Source: Hypoxylon rubiginosum (taxonomy: Eukaryota > Ascomycota > Sordariomycetes > Xylariales > Hypoxylaceae). From it: DNA of 64,000 nt. The position numbers and the translations under genes were made by a program. The notes under the pieces were generated by a model, which worked only from the letters and a program-made list of their open reading frames with translations, had not been told where the DNA came from and did no database searches. Each line of letters opens with the position of its first letter. Position 1 is the stretch's first letter. The stretch lies in assembly GCA_902806565.1 (NCBI GenBank), contig CADCXA010000056.1:992001-1056000 (forward strand), read 5' to 3'. Shown in pieces: positions 22,038 through 34,447 of this stretch.

Positions 22038-25000
22038 ATGTCCGTTACCCAATTACTTGAGGATGCTTTCGACAAGCTCCGTAATTTCCCAAAAGGATGC
22101 CACTTGTGCTGTCCGAGGATCTCGGATGAAGATGAAGAGCTCTACGATGACCCGGAAGCTCCTAGCACAATCAGCGTGGCCGAGAAAGAAGAACGGATCC
22201 AGCACGGTAAGGACAGACTGGATCAGGCCTATCGCTGCTCCTTAATACTTGGCCTTCCTGCGGATGCTACTGGTGGGTTTGGCGTTGAATTCGAGCAGCG
22301 AGTCGGATACAGCCTCAAGACATGCGCGGGTTGTGCGCGTAATTGGCACAAAGGACGCCGACCTTTTCTCAAGGACATTTCCCAGTAAGGCCCATTCCTA
22401 CTGCTCTTCCTGGGGGCTGATGCTGATCTATTTAATAGAAACTATGAAGACAACGTCGTCACAGAAATGGAGGATCGTTTGAACTTGTTCGACTTTGCCA
22501 GGATCACCTATGGCCTCGAGGGCGCCGCCGAATTCATAAATGCCCATGGGGGCTTTGCCAGTCAGAGCACCTTCATCAAAGAGGAAAGGGATGAGTTGCT
22601 TATCGCCCTCTACGAAGCCATTTGCTGCATGCCGTACCTGAGCCTGCCCGAGAACCGAAAGCAATTCAACTTCGTCTTTGAAGCCATTCAGAAACGAAAG
22701 ATCCTTAAGCTGGATGAAATCCTTCCTACCATGACTTTCTTCCTCTTTGACGAGAACGAAACTCGTAACAAATTCGCCGTTCACTCGTTTTCGCGGCGAC
22801 CTTCTATCACGCCCGAGGACTTTGAATGGGCAATCAATGATAATCTCGCCAACGCCATATTAAAAGCAAATGACATGCACGCCTCCCCTCAGTATTTGCT
22901 TCGCTTCTGGCAGGCCTTCCTCTACATATTGGACGTGCTTGACGAGAACCTCATCCTTCATTCCTTGAGGGCCATGACAGTCCAGCCGAGCATATACGAA
23001 CTGATGATTGCGCAGATGCCCCGAGTCAATTCGGTTCCCGTCTTGAAACTATTACTAAAGGCGTTTTGCGCCCTGATGCAGAAGTCCCCCAAGGCTTTTT
23101 GGAGTGCGTACAGCCATTATTCACAAAAGTCTGTCGCCGAGCAGATATTAGGGGGGGCAGCCTTCAAAACACTGCTTTCGCAGGCCGGAGAACAGGATAT
23201 GATGCTAGAGACCCCTGCAGCTATCTCATGGGTGAAGCCTTTCGTAGAATCAATTCCTGCGCACCTGAAGGGTGAGATCTGTGACTCACTTCTACACCAC
23301 TTTTTGCAAAGATATGCCCAGGATCCCAACATGACAGAGGGAGGCAAGCTAGCTTGTACCCTTGCCGCGATCGAAGCCCTTTCTTCTACTCTAAGGGCTT
23401 TCGCCTCCCCAAGCTATAAGCTACACGCCATCTCCTCGACCATGCACACCAACCCTGTACTGAATCTTACATTGAAGTACAAGGACTTGATTATGCAGCT
23501 AGCTCAGTATCCGTCGAATGACCGACAGCACGCTGCCTTGTCGCATGCTGGTCTGTCTGTGATTAAATTCGCTCTTACCCTCGACTCCCGTATTATTGTC
23601 GAGGAGTTTAATGCACTCCAAAATAGCGACAGCCACGTGCAGAGAGAGGTTAAACGAAATTCATCGGGTCTTTGGGAGGCGTTCGTGGAGATTCTCCAAC
23701 CTGGCGCAGACGACCTAGCTCAAGCGATGCTAGTTGCTACCAGTCCTCTGATTTCCGTAGAGATCTTACGGCCGTTGAAGAGACAGTCTTTGACGCCAAC
23801 TAGGAGAGAATTTAATACCGAATTCCAGAAGACAACCGAAGTTATAGGACGAATGATTGAGAGATTGAGCGACTTCGACGAAGCTACGCTAGATCAATTC
23901 TGCTTGGACTCTTCAACCGTTTTACCTATCGTCGGGGCCCTCATTCACGGCGACGAGAACATAAGCCAAGCAGGCGCTTCTTTTATCAAGACGATGACCG
24001 GCGCAATGAGGAGAGAGGACGCGGTATTGAAGTTCCTTAAACGCTACTTCGTTCATTCGCTTTCTTGTTATACGACGGTTGTAACCGAAATCAATGAGAA
24101 GAAGTCCCTCTGGTCGCCTCAGTTTAACATTATCCGGTATTCCAGAGATATTATAAGCAGTCTCTGTGACGGGACATACGGCATACTACGTTCGAAGGAT
24201 TTGAGCGGTACAGAGCGCGAGGTTCTCGGCGCTTGGTGGAATGCGCAGTGGATCTTCCTTGACAATGCCTTCAACCAAACAGATGGTTGGAGTCGCCTGA
24301 TCGAGATGGAAATTATGAAGAATTTCTGTCGAGAGGCTATGGAGTTCGCCGATGTGCTGTTGACCCAGGATGGCCTTCTGGCCTCTGCATTGAGCCCTCA
24401 ATCTGCGCATTCCGCCTCGGTTGATAACACCGAACAAACTGAGAAGCAAGCCATGAAGGATATACTTGAGCAGCCACGCAAGCATTGCATGGGACTTTGC
24501 AAGATGCTTCGACTAAAGGATCTATATCTCGTCTCTACGATAGTCAGTGTTCTTGGCAAACTCCTAAGGCGTCTAGTAGAATTCGACATGGAGCTTCCCC
24601 CGCCGGCCCTAGCATTCATCAGGAATACTTGCATTAAAAACGCGAATGGGCGGTATACCACGCAGACGAACATGACTGAGAACCAACGCGCCGAGTTGAT
24701 ACGAGCGTTAGGTGAAGACAGTCAACAAGATGATATCCAGATCATCACAGTCAGAAAAGCAGAGGGTACCAAGAAGCAGACTCGTCTCGATGCCTGGTCG
24801 AAGTCAGGCGACGAGGTATCAAGCGGATCAAGCGCGCCCAAGAAAGAGAAGCTAGTGGCTAGGTCGGCCAAAGACGATATACGTGACATGCTAAAGTCCT
24901 CTTCTTCGGAGAAGAATCGCGCTACTTTAGATAAAATCAAGGCTCGCCACCAAGAAGCAAAGCCTGTGGTCAGCGTGGGGGCTATACGTGAAAAGCGTCT

Positions 25001-28000
25001 AAAGGAGGCCGAGGAAAAGCGAAGGAGAGACGCTGAAGCTATTGCAAGGGCAAAAGCCTTGCGGGCACCTAAACCGCTCGTCAGCGGCGAGGGATCCGGC
25101 CTCCAGGGACTTTCGGGCGTCCATGGCAAGGATCACGCCCCGCAGAAGAGTGAGATCATGGTCAACTCATCATCAGAAGATGAAGAAGATTCAGACGGCG
25201 ACGCTGAGTTCCTAGCACGGTCTACGGCAGGGCAGAAACTGCCCAAGAATGCAGCGAACGCCATGAAGCTCCCGCGTCTACCAGTCAAGAAAGTGAAGAT
25301 CCAACGATCTGCGAAGGATATGCGAGCGCGACTCATTCCTCCGATGGACGTGCTACATCAAGCTATTCTCGAATGGGACATCTTCCACGATGGTAACGAT
25401 CCGCCGAACGGTATTAGGTGTTCTCAGGTCTCTGATTCTTACGGAGATCCGCGGGAGTACAAGGAGACCTTCCTGCCGCTCCTCATCAATGAAGCTTGGA
25501 GATCCTTTGTAACAGCGAAGGACGAGACAACATCAAAACCTTTCGGGATCAAAGTTGTCAATCGAATGAACGTAGACAAGTTCGTCGAGGTTAGCACGGC
25601 CCTACCGAAATCCGAGAATAAGGACAGATTCCTATCAGAAGGGGATATCATCCTATTTTCTCATGCCGCTAACCCCTTAGAGGGTACGGATGCATTGCAC
25701 TGTCTCGCTCGTATCTGGCGTGTTCAATTTAAGAACGGCAATCTAGAAATCCAATTCCGCTTGAGCGGCCGGGCTGGTCCTATTATATCTACGATGATGC
25801 CGCAGGCCGAGCTCTACGCTGTTAAGATTACTAACATGACCACGATAGAGCGTGAATATGCTTCCCTGGAAAGTCTTCAATACTATGACTTGATGCCGGA
25901 GGTTCTAGAGGCCAAGCCATCCCCCATGCTTAGGTTCAGCCCGGAAGCCGTTGAACAAGTCATGAAGAATTACCAACTGAACACCGGCCAGGCAAAGGCA
26001 ATTCTAAACGCAAAGGAGAACGACGCATTCACACTAGTCCAAGGGTAAGCGAGGCGTAATTGAAGATTATTCTCAGAAATTAGCTAATCGTTGGTTATAG
26101 TCCTCCAGGAACAGGTAAAACGAAAACGATCGTAGCGATGGTGGGTGCCTTATTGACAGGTAATTTTTCCACGACGACCGGTGTGCCTATAAAACGACCC
26201 GGAGCGCCGAGCTCAACCGTTAGTAAAGGGCCATCCAAGAAGCTTCTTGTGTGTGCCCCAAGTAACGCGGCCGTCGATGAGTTGGTTTTACGACTTAAAG
26301 ACGGGGTTAAATCTACCACTGGATCTTTCCATAAGCTCAACGTGTTGCGTCTCGGTCGTACCGATGCGATAAACGCTGCCGTAAGAGATGTCACTCTGGA
26401 TGAGATGGTCAAGGCCCGTGTGGAGGGTGCTGCGAACCAAAATAACGGCCCTAGCTCGCGCGATCTGATGCATAAAGAGGCAGGCCAGATCAAGCTGGAA
26501 CTGGCCGATCTCCGACCGCAATTAGAGGCTTCAAGAATAGTCGGGGATCGCGCGCAGACGAACCAGCTACAGCGCAAATTTGATGAGCTGAAGCGTCGAC
26601 AGGCTCAGATCGGCGCAAAGATCGATGCTGACAAAGACAGCGGGAATACGGCTGCCAGAGAAAGCGAAATTCGACGACGTCAAATCCAACAAGAGATTCT
26701 TGACTCTGCCCAAGTCCTCTGCGCGACTCTCAGCGGTAGTGGACACGAGATGTTCAAGAATCTTCAAGTCGAGTTTGAGACGGTGATCATCGATGAAGCA
26801 GCTCAGTGTGTTGAGCTGAGTGCGCTAATTCCATTGAAATATGGTTGTTCCAAGTGCATTCTCGTCGGTGACCCGAAGCAGCTGCCGCCAACGGTACTAT
26901 CGCAGTCAGCTGCGCGTTATGGGTATGACCAGAGTCTTTTCGTCCGTATGCAGCGTAATCACCCCGACGATGTTCATCTTCTCGATACGCAATACCGTAT
27001 GCACCCGGAGATTAGTTTGTTCCCTAGCCAGGAATTCTATGAGCGACGCCTTATAGACGGCGACGACATGAGAAGGTTGCGTCACCAGCCATGGCATCAG
27101 AGTGCATTATTAGGCCCATACCGCTTCTTTGACGTGAAGGGTATCCAGGAGAGAGGCCGCAAGGGCCAGTCACTCGTCAACACGGAAGAACTCAAGGTCG
27201 CCATGCAGCTGTACGACAGATTAATAGCGGATTATTCGGATGTCGATTTCAAAAGAAAGATTGGAATCATTACTCCTTACAAAGCTCAATTGTTTCAGCT
27301 TCGCGAGCAATTCTCTCGCCGGTACGGAGAAAAAATCATGGAGCATATCGAGTTCAACACCACGGACGCTTTCCAAGGTCGCGAGTGCGAGATCATTATC
27401 TTCTCGTGCGTTCGAGCAAGCCCCACAGGTGGTATCGGTTTCATGACAGACATTCGCCGTATGAACGTCGGTCTAACCCGTGCCAAATCGTCCCTTTTTA
27501 TTCTCGGAGATTCCAGAGCTCTAGTTCAGGGTGAATTCTGGAATAAACTCATCGAAGATGCGAAGACTCGAGATCGCTACACCGCAGGCGATGTCATTTC
27601 TTTGCTTAGGAGGCCGGGGGCACAATTGTCGCCTCCTAATTTCAACGCTCCGCCACCCCCGGTACCGCAGGCTCCTATCCCACAGCCTGTCCAGAACAAC
27701 ACCTCGGAGAAATTTATTCAGGCCGACAATGAAGACGTGATCATGGAAGACGCTCCGCCGGCTCGACCACCCAAGAAAAAGCCGACGCCCCAACTACCAC
27801 AGACGTACACCCTTCTTGAACGGCGAGGCTCGGGAGGTCCAAAAGACAATTCAGGGTTCGGCGGAATTAATGAACGCGGTGAGAGTGTTACTCTCAGTCG
27901 CACATCCGAGCGCCCTGTCATCCATCAGTCGGGACAGAAGCGGCCTAGGGATGATTCTGAGGGTAACACGGCGTCAAAGAGGGTAAGCTCTTCGGATGAA

Positions 28001-28297
28001 ATAACATTGATGTTAAGAAGGTAGCTAACGAGAAGTGGTACAGATTGCAAGCGGAGTTTTATCGAAACCACGAGCCTTGCAGCAGCCACCGGGCTCATTG
28101 AATCAAGCTGGCTCATCGTCCAGCAACGCTCCCCCTACCGCCCCTAAGGTTTGTGACATTCTGACCATAGTTATTTTTAAGCTAACAGTAATCAGGGTCC
28201 ATCTGCTCCCTCTAGTATTCGGCCACCCAAAATGCTGAAGAAGAAACCGCCGACTTCTGATCCTTTCATCAAACGTAAGCCTAATAGGCCTCAGTGA
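22038..28297 (+). CDS. sen1: Sen1-type RNA/DNA helicase (UPF1-like SF1B)
   Basis: Five exons (22038-22384, 22439-26044, 26101-27982, 28044-28148, 28196-28297) give about 2013 residues. The first 1100 residues match the alpha-helical SEN1 N-terminal region. The helicase core follows: GPPGTGKT (1318-1325, split by intron 2), DEAAQ near 1549, GDPKQLPPT, LDTQYRMHPEIS and VGLTRAKSSLFILGD. The C-terminus is Pro-rich and basic and ends PFIKRKPNRPQ. In yeast, Sen1 terminates Pol II transcription of short non-coding RNAs with Nrd1-Nab3 and removes R-loops; filamentous fungi keep the helicase, but the partner complex may differ. The length is close to yeast Sen1 (about 2230). Of the last two small introns, the acceptors ACAG and TCAG restore the family's basic tail. 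Confidence 0.95.
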
Positions 28298-29973
28298 GAG
28301 GATTCCCGATGCGTAAACCTTTATGCTGTAATACTAGATACAATCATCGGTTAAGGAGAGGCGTCATACGGGGACATCATCTGCATTCGCATGCATTCGG
28401 GCGGCGTATGGATTTGTTCATATTCGGGTACACGTGATCAGCGCGATCACTTACCCCCCTTCTTTTTACCTGTCGTCGAAGCTTTCAACCCAATAATTAT
28501 CGCGTTGGGTTTAGATGGTTGATACCCGGATTCCGCATCTGGAACAGAACAGGGTTGGGAGATAAAAAGGGGGGGGGGACTTCGTGAACCAGAGGATTAA
28601 AACTAGGTAATGTAGACTTCGCCTTCGTAGATTCGGTGCGAGTACCGTTAGATAGTCGGGACGCTTTGAGACCTCGAAAAATTAATCACGATGAGCCCCG
28701 GATTCAACGGCTGGGCGCTGCCCTACCTGAGGAGGTAAGTAGACCGTATGGCCTGGCCGATTTATCCTTGGCTGTTCGAGCGTGATATGCGTGACATGTC
28801 TTTTTTGAACTCTTCTAAGTGCCTTTGTGATCCAAATTGAATTGGCGGCGTTGGCTTGACCCCCAAGCCGAAACGCGTCTAGCACACGGCCTTGATGGCA
28901 TGTTCTACCTACTTCTATACCCTTTACCTTTTCGTCCTCCCGTTACGTTGCTGGCTAGCCGCCTTTTGCTGTTCATTCCCTCGTCCTAAAACATAACCGC
29001 GGCATATGGCATCCGTATCACCAGCTGCCCTCTAGCAAGTGCTCATTAGAGACCTCAGGTGCCTAACACATCAATTCGCCCCTATTCCGCAGCAGTAGCT
29101 ACGGCTTATTCCATGCCCTACTATCTCGCACCAGAAATTTTCATTCAATGCTAAAATCTGAGATTCAGAGTACGTACTTGCAAGGCAAGAATTAATTCTA
29201 CAACGTTCTCTATGGATAGACACTAGCGATAAAGTTGTTTTCCAGTAATGCAAGCGCAGCGAAGTCGCCTTAGTCTTAGGGGTTCGAATCGACCTGCTTG
29301 TAACACACCTACCCACCTAACTGTCCAATCCCATTCCTCTCCTTTTTTCGCTCCCGGAATGCCTACCCCTATTTAAAGTGGGCATAATGACCTCTGTTAG
29401 CTAGCAGGCGGCAGCCGATACGTACCTAGAGTGATAAAACCCCGTCACTCACCGAACGGTGCAGCATCCCGAGAGCTATCCCAGTTTTCTTTGTCTATCC
29501 ACACCGTTGAGTAAAGCTTAGCACCTCATTAAGAGCAACTCCGTCCATTAGGAGAAAGGGGGGGGGGGCTTAGGGGTTGCGAATGGAACAGATACCCCGC
29601 TATTTAGGGCGGCGTGCTTCGCATTTCAGGGCATAATCAGTGCGGATAGTCTCGCTAATTTTATCATAGGCGCACCGCGAGCCGCGTATATTACAGTGGA
29701 CCAAACGTGTGTCTAAATATGGTACATACATCCCACGCGCTCCAATATCCAAAAGTGCTAACTTGAGGTCCTAGATACTACTTAAGAAAAGAAAAAGGAA
29801 AATGACATACATAGTCAGCGTCGGGGACATATTCCATTCGTATCTAGAATCTCCTAGACGAAACGGATGATGCCTTACAGGAGCAGCACCCCTCGTGGAA
29901 ACAAGGGGCCGAATAGGTAAACAAAAGGAAAAAATGGTAGAAATATAAGGGAGGGTATCAATTAACCAACGGA
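28298..29973. other. Intergenic between convergent genes
   Basis: About 1.7 kb containing several poly-G runs (near 28570 and 29562). A B-box-like GGTTCGAATCG near 29280 has no tRNA around it. No gene is supported. The last part is probably the 3' UTR of the coiled-coil gene. Confidence 0.5.
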
Positions 29974-32655
29974 TCAGAAAAGATTAAAGACCTCGCTCTC
30001 GCCGAGCGGCGTTCTCCCCTCCTCGGCCTCACGGTCCGCCGTCGCTTCCTGCAGTTCGCGCAGCAGCGGCTCGTCAATCCCGAGGTCGTCCGCCCCGTCG
30101 CTGAGGGTGCTGTGGCTGGTAGAGCTGGTGAGGCTTGAGTCGCCGCGGGCGTGAGCACCCTGGCGCGACTGGACATCACGTAACTGTTCCTGCAACGACT
30201 CGAGCACCGTCTGGGGCGCAATAGTAGCACTCGCATCTCCTCCTTCTTTGGGTCCCAGCTCGCCCCCTCGAATGCTGCCTTCTCGCGCCGCTATACGGAG
30301 GCTCGACCGGCGCTTCTTATGGGGCAGCCGCAAGCGCAGGGTTTCGAACGACCTGTCGTCGCTACGTATGGATCTAAGCGATTGCGAGCGTTCCAGGACC
30401 ATGCTTTGACGTCGTCCGTAGGATTGCAGCAGCTCGGGATAGACAGAAATGCTATGCTGCAGGGTCTGTTGGCCCTGCAATAGCTTGTTCAGCGTTTCCA
30501 TCATGGACACCAGCGACTGCATGAGGACCTCGCCGTTGCGCTCCAACCGATGCAGTCGCTTCTCCATGTCCTTGGTGCGACTCTCCTTCAGCCGCTCGTA
30601 TCGCCGTATGAGCTTCTGGCGCGAGAGGCGCTCCTGGTTTTCCTTCTCCTCTACGAGTGCGTGGGCCACGTGGCGCACCCTTCTCGCTTCGTTCTCTTCC
30701 CTTTCTGCTTGCCGTTCCTTCCGCCGGAAGTAAGACGTGCTACCCTCCCACGGCATCGACGGCGATTCCAGCGAAGAGCGCGACGACGAACTGGTTAATA
30801 TCGGAACGCTCGAGCTCCTTCCCCGGCGTTTCTTGAAAACGTCCTCTGGTGATAGATAGGGTGATTTTAAATTCTTGCCAGGTCGGATAGGCCCAGCGTC
30901 TGACCGCTTCGACGTTGGTAGTGGCCTTGATGGAGATGGCGAGGTTAGTTTTTCGCTAAACCGACCAAGTACTGGGGATTCCGGCCAAAGACTATCCGCC
31001 ACGCCCGGTCTGAGGTGGGTTGCTGGCGACTGGATCTGCCGAATCTGTGCTTTCAACTTCTCTATGTCTCTTTGCTTCCGCTCCCGCACCCGGTCCTTGC
31101 GGCTCGTACTCCTCTCAGGTGCAGATGGAGGAGAAAGAAAATCCCGCTGAGTAGAGCGACTGACTCTACTCGAGGGCGGCGAAGGAAAGTTGAGATTCAG
31201 AGGGGAATCGATTTCCTGTCGCGAAGGCGGCCGGACCACTATGGGGACGGATTGGAATGCCATAGCAGTCTCCGCCTTGCACAGCTTGGGCGAGGATTCT
31301 GTCGTAACCAGGCTCTCGGCAAATGAGCCACGTGGACCGCCTGCGCTACCTTTTCTATCGTCATTTCCGCTGCCTTCGTTGTTAGAACTAACAGCCCGAC
31401 TTATTGGTGCCGGCCGAATAGTGGCAGTGTTGCCAGCCTCGCTAGACTCTGTCATGGGAGTTCCAGCATTTATGCTTGAGGTGCGGACCGGCAACGCTAG
31501 TGAACTCGGTCGATTTGCCGAGAGAGTGCGTGAGAGATGGCCTGGGGACTTGGAGGGATTCCGTGTGTTACTCTTTGGTACAGAGCTCCCGCCAGGTGGC
31601 TCATCTCCGGTTCGAGCTCTTTGCTTTTCCTGGGAGCCCCTCCTGTCGCGTTTCGTTGGTGGGACATCAACCACCCGAAGGACTCTCTCGATATCAGGCC
31701 CTTTAAGCTCTGATGTTTTCTGACGATCAATTTGTGATCTTCGTTCTCGTTTAGGGGACGTAGACCGCCGTTCGGTAGCGTAAGGTCTTCCGACAGACCC
31801 TAAAGCACTCAACGGGGTTATATGGGGAGTCATGCTCTCTATGGGTCTCCGTTTATCGGGCTCTTTCCCTTTCTTTGGAGGAGTTTCTTCTGATGGGACT
31901 ATTGAGAGCATTGACACCTTTTTGGGAGGAGGAGCTAGACTGGTGATCTCTTCGGGACGTGTTGATGACCGTGGGGCCAGCGATACCGAGGATAGCGATT
32001 CACGATCCACAGCACTCGGGTTGAGAATCCTCTTGCCGCGATCGAACGTCATACTTCGTATTGGTTCAAGCCTCGCGTCAACCGCTCGATGGAACTCCGC
32101 TTCCATCGACTCAGTCACGGGGAACTGCGTAGGGAGTACGGGGCGTGTATGCGATTGTTCAGACGGAATGGAGATGGCAATATACCGGCGGCCGCTACTA
32201 GTCCGAGCAGAAATGGCCGAGTCCGGAAGTATTATAAGTGGCGGACGGGTTCTCTGACTCTTCCGCTTTTTACGGAAGGCCTTGAGTATGCTCCATTTTC
32301 CATCGGCTGAAGCAGCGCTCAAGTTATCGGGCAATGACATGAAATTGCTGGGGGGCGGGGGGCTGCGGAAGAAGTCGGCAAGAGTCTCCAGCCGCTCTTC
32401 ATGGTGGAAGCCAGGACGGGGAACCATTTTGGCGGGCGGGACAGGTGGGATCTTCTCCTCTTCTGGCTCAGATGCTCTTGTGTTTCTCCTCAGATCAGAT
32501 ACGGACTGGACGACGGACACGACAGACGGCCGATGGGATGGGACTGGATCTCGCTCAGGATTGGCATTGGCATTGGCATTGTCGACTGTTTGTACCATAA
32601 TCTCTTTTTCGACGAGAATACCCAAGGAACCCGAACGCGGGATAAGGCTCTCCAT
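29974..32655 (-). CDS. Hypothetical disordered protein with C-terminal coiled coil
   Basis: A single frame of 893 residues with no stop, which is convincing by length. I do not recognise a family. The N-terminal two thirds are Ser/Pro/Arg-rich and look disordered, with many basic-Ser sites such as RRKSS-like and SPxR motifs. They include a small ANANAN repeat near residue 25 and a KWSILKAFRKKRKSQR basic stretch near 120. A highly charged helix of about 90 residues near 645-735 (rich in E, R, K, L heptads, e.g. RRYERLKESRTKDMEKRLHR) should form a coiled coil. An acidic C-terminal tail ends FNLF. It may be a cytoskeletal or septum-associated scaffold, but this is a guess. Additional upstream exons cannot be excluded. 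It is divergent from the phosphotransferase-like gene. Confidence 0.7.
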   Translation of the reverse strand: MESLIPRSGSLGILVEKEIMVQTVDNANANANPERDPVPSHRPSVVSVVQSVSDLRRNTRASEPEEEKIPPVPPAKMVPRPGFHHEERLETLADFFRSPPPPSNFMSLPDNLSAASADGKWSILKAFRKKRKSQRTRPPLIILPDSAISARTSSGRRYIAISIPSEQSHTRPVLPTQFPVTESMEAEFHRAVDARLEPIRSMTFDRGKRILNPSAVDRESLSSVSLAPRSSTRPEEITSLAPPPKKVSMLSIVPSEETPPKKGKEPDKRRPIESMTPHITPLSALGSVGRPYATERRSTSPKRERRSQIDRQKTSELKGPDIERVLRVVDVPPTKRDRRGSQEKQRARTGDEPPGGSSVPKSNTRNPSKSPGHLSRTLSANRPSSLALPVRTSSINAGTPMTESSEAGNTATIRPAPISRAVSSNNEGSGNDDRKGSAGGPRGSFAESLVTTESSPKLCKAETAMAFQSVPIVVRPPSRQEIDSPLNLNFPSPPSSRVSRSTQRDFLSPPSAPERSTSRKDRVRERKQRDIEKLKAQIRQIQSPATHLRPGVADSLWPESPVLGRFSEKLTSPSPSRPLPTSKRSDAGPIRPGKNLKSPYLSPEDVFKKRRGRSSSVPILTSSSSRSSLESPSMPWEGSTSYFRRKERQAEREENEARRVRHVAHALVEEKENQERLSRQKLIRRYERLKESRTKDMEKRLHRLERNGEVLMQSLVSMMETLNKLLQGQQTLQHSISVYPELLQSYGRRQSMVLERSQSLRSIRSDDRSFETLRLRLPHKKRRSSLRIAAREGSIRGGELGPKEGGDASATIAPQTVLESLQEQLRDVQSRQGAHARGDSSLTSSTSHSTLSDGADDLGIDEPLLRELQEATADREAEEGRTPLGESEVFNLF

Positions 32656-34447
32656 AATAAAATATCTAGCCGGAGACCGCGGAAGACTATAAAGTTTATT
32701 TTCAGGGCGAGGGCGACGCTATCTCGCATGTGCGAAATAGTGACAAGGTACGCCACCTTTACTTCAGTAGTTCCCGCTTGGAGTATTCGTGACATGACCG
32801 ACAGCATCTACACCAGATCATTAACAGCCGCGAAACTTGGAGCAGTCCACATGGATCGAATCGCTTCAGGGGCAATCGACGAGTGGTCTTGGTGAAAGAG
32901 ATAGACGCTATGGCATGATCAGACGAATCGCGCGTCGCATAGGCCTCTTCGGGAGCTTCGAATCGAGCAGTAGAGACGCGACCAGTAAGAGAGACAGACG
33001 GTAATAGACACGGCGGCCGAATAGACAGGACGCAGCTAAGCCGGATAGTTGTTGGTAGCGCTGTAGACGAGACGAAAGATCCAGTTAAATGACGAATAGA
33101 AGAGGAAACGGTCGAGGATGAAGGAGTTTAGTGACTAGCCGAGAAACTCAAATCAGGTCTCCCATCCGATTTAGGATTGGTGAAGAGCGGCAGAAGTTGG
33201 ACGACTAACTCGTGATCGGCCGAGACATGTAGGTAATGACTAGACTAACAAGGATCGGATGGACAATTGAGTTCATGACGTGGGAGCTCGAGGGTACGTA
33301 TAAGTCGAGAAGTACGTATAAGTCGTGTAAGTCGTGTAAGTAGAACAGACAAGACAGACCATCAGGGAACGTAAACTTGCCCATGAAGGTGTCAGGGTGT
33401 CCAATTCATAAAGAGAGATAGGGGAAAATATGCGAATGCGTTGGTCTCGCGAATTGGCCCAAGTCTCAAGAAGTCTGCGAAAAGAGAAATATTGAGTGGC
33501 TACATTGCTTTTTTCGACTTCATTTCGGGTAGGGAATTGACGATCAACACAAAAGAAGCATTCGCAATCACATTCGGTAGTACCATTTCTGAGACGGGCC
33601 AGACTAGTAAAAAGCCACACGGGAAACCCCAAGTGTTCTCCCTTGATACCTAGGTAGGCGGATAGGGCTATGAAGGAGAAATGAATACTTGGTCCGAGAA
33701 ATTGGTTCCTGAAGAATTATCAGGGGCTTTCTAGGTTGGTGCAGAAGCAGAAGCAGAAGCAGAAGCATCAATTTTAAAGTTGAAGGTTTGAGAAAACGTG
33801 AGCTCTCGTATTACAAATGCCGTCACCTCTCATTCCGTCACCAGCCCCCCCTTCTGCCACAAAACCTAGGTAACTTCTGCCACACCATATCAACCATATC
33901 AGCTGTGCCAGAGTGGCCTCTTACAACTCTATATATCCCAAGATGAGGCAAAGAAGCATCCTTCTACCTACCACAGTCACCGTTTTGCACATACATATAT
34001 CATGAGGCAGGGCCATCGCTTCATCCCAATATGGCTTCATCACAGCATATAAGCCTATTTAATCGTGTGCCTTGTCCCGGGTCTCAAATTCTCAGCTTGA
34101 CAACGGCACGCTGCTAAGAAACCCTCGAGTGTTCTGTCAACTATAACAAGAGACCATCTTCTCTTAACCAGATCCTACCAGGTAGGCATCGAACTAGGCA
34201 TGACTTTATTCTAGATCTGTATAGAAGAGAGTAGGTATGTTTACCTGGTGTTTCCATATATCAAACAACAGACCTGCTTTTCAAACACCCCTTTGGCAAC
34301 ATCTTTTACTGCCTACCTCCTAAGGTACATAGACGAGCATATATATCTCAGCTCTTAACTACTAACATCAACACTCTTTCCTTCAACAACGTTACTAGCC
34401 CTTTATCTCTTTAGGTACCTACCTAGTAAAGATCGACAGAGTCCGCC
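32656..34447. other. Divergent intergenic region, 1.8 kb
   Basis: The region has short degenerate repeats of GTACGTATAAGTCG and GTGTAAGTC near 33293-33340 and a GCAGAA hexamer repeat at 33741-33766. CCTAGG-containing palindromes occur near 33646 and 33865, and TACCTACCTAG near 34417, just before the next gene. No gene is supported. Confidence 0.5.
33741..33766. repeat. Microsatellite (GCAGAA)4
   Basis: Four head-to-tail hexamers followed by a partial unit. Confidence 0.9.

Noticed and set aside
29240..29300. Possible tRNA with B-box GGTTCGAATCG
   Set aside because: No acceptor, D or anticodon arms can be formed at proper spacing.
33273..33632. 119-codon minus-strand frame ending in YTTYTTYTYF
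   Set aside because: The tail is a translated short repeat, and the rest lacks protein character.
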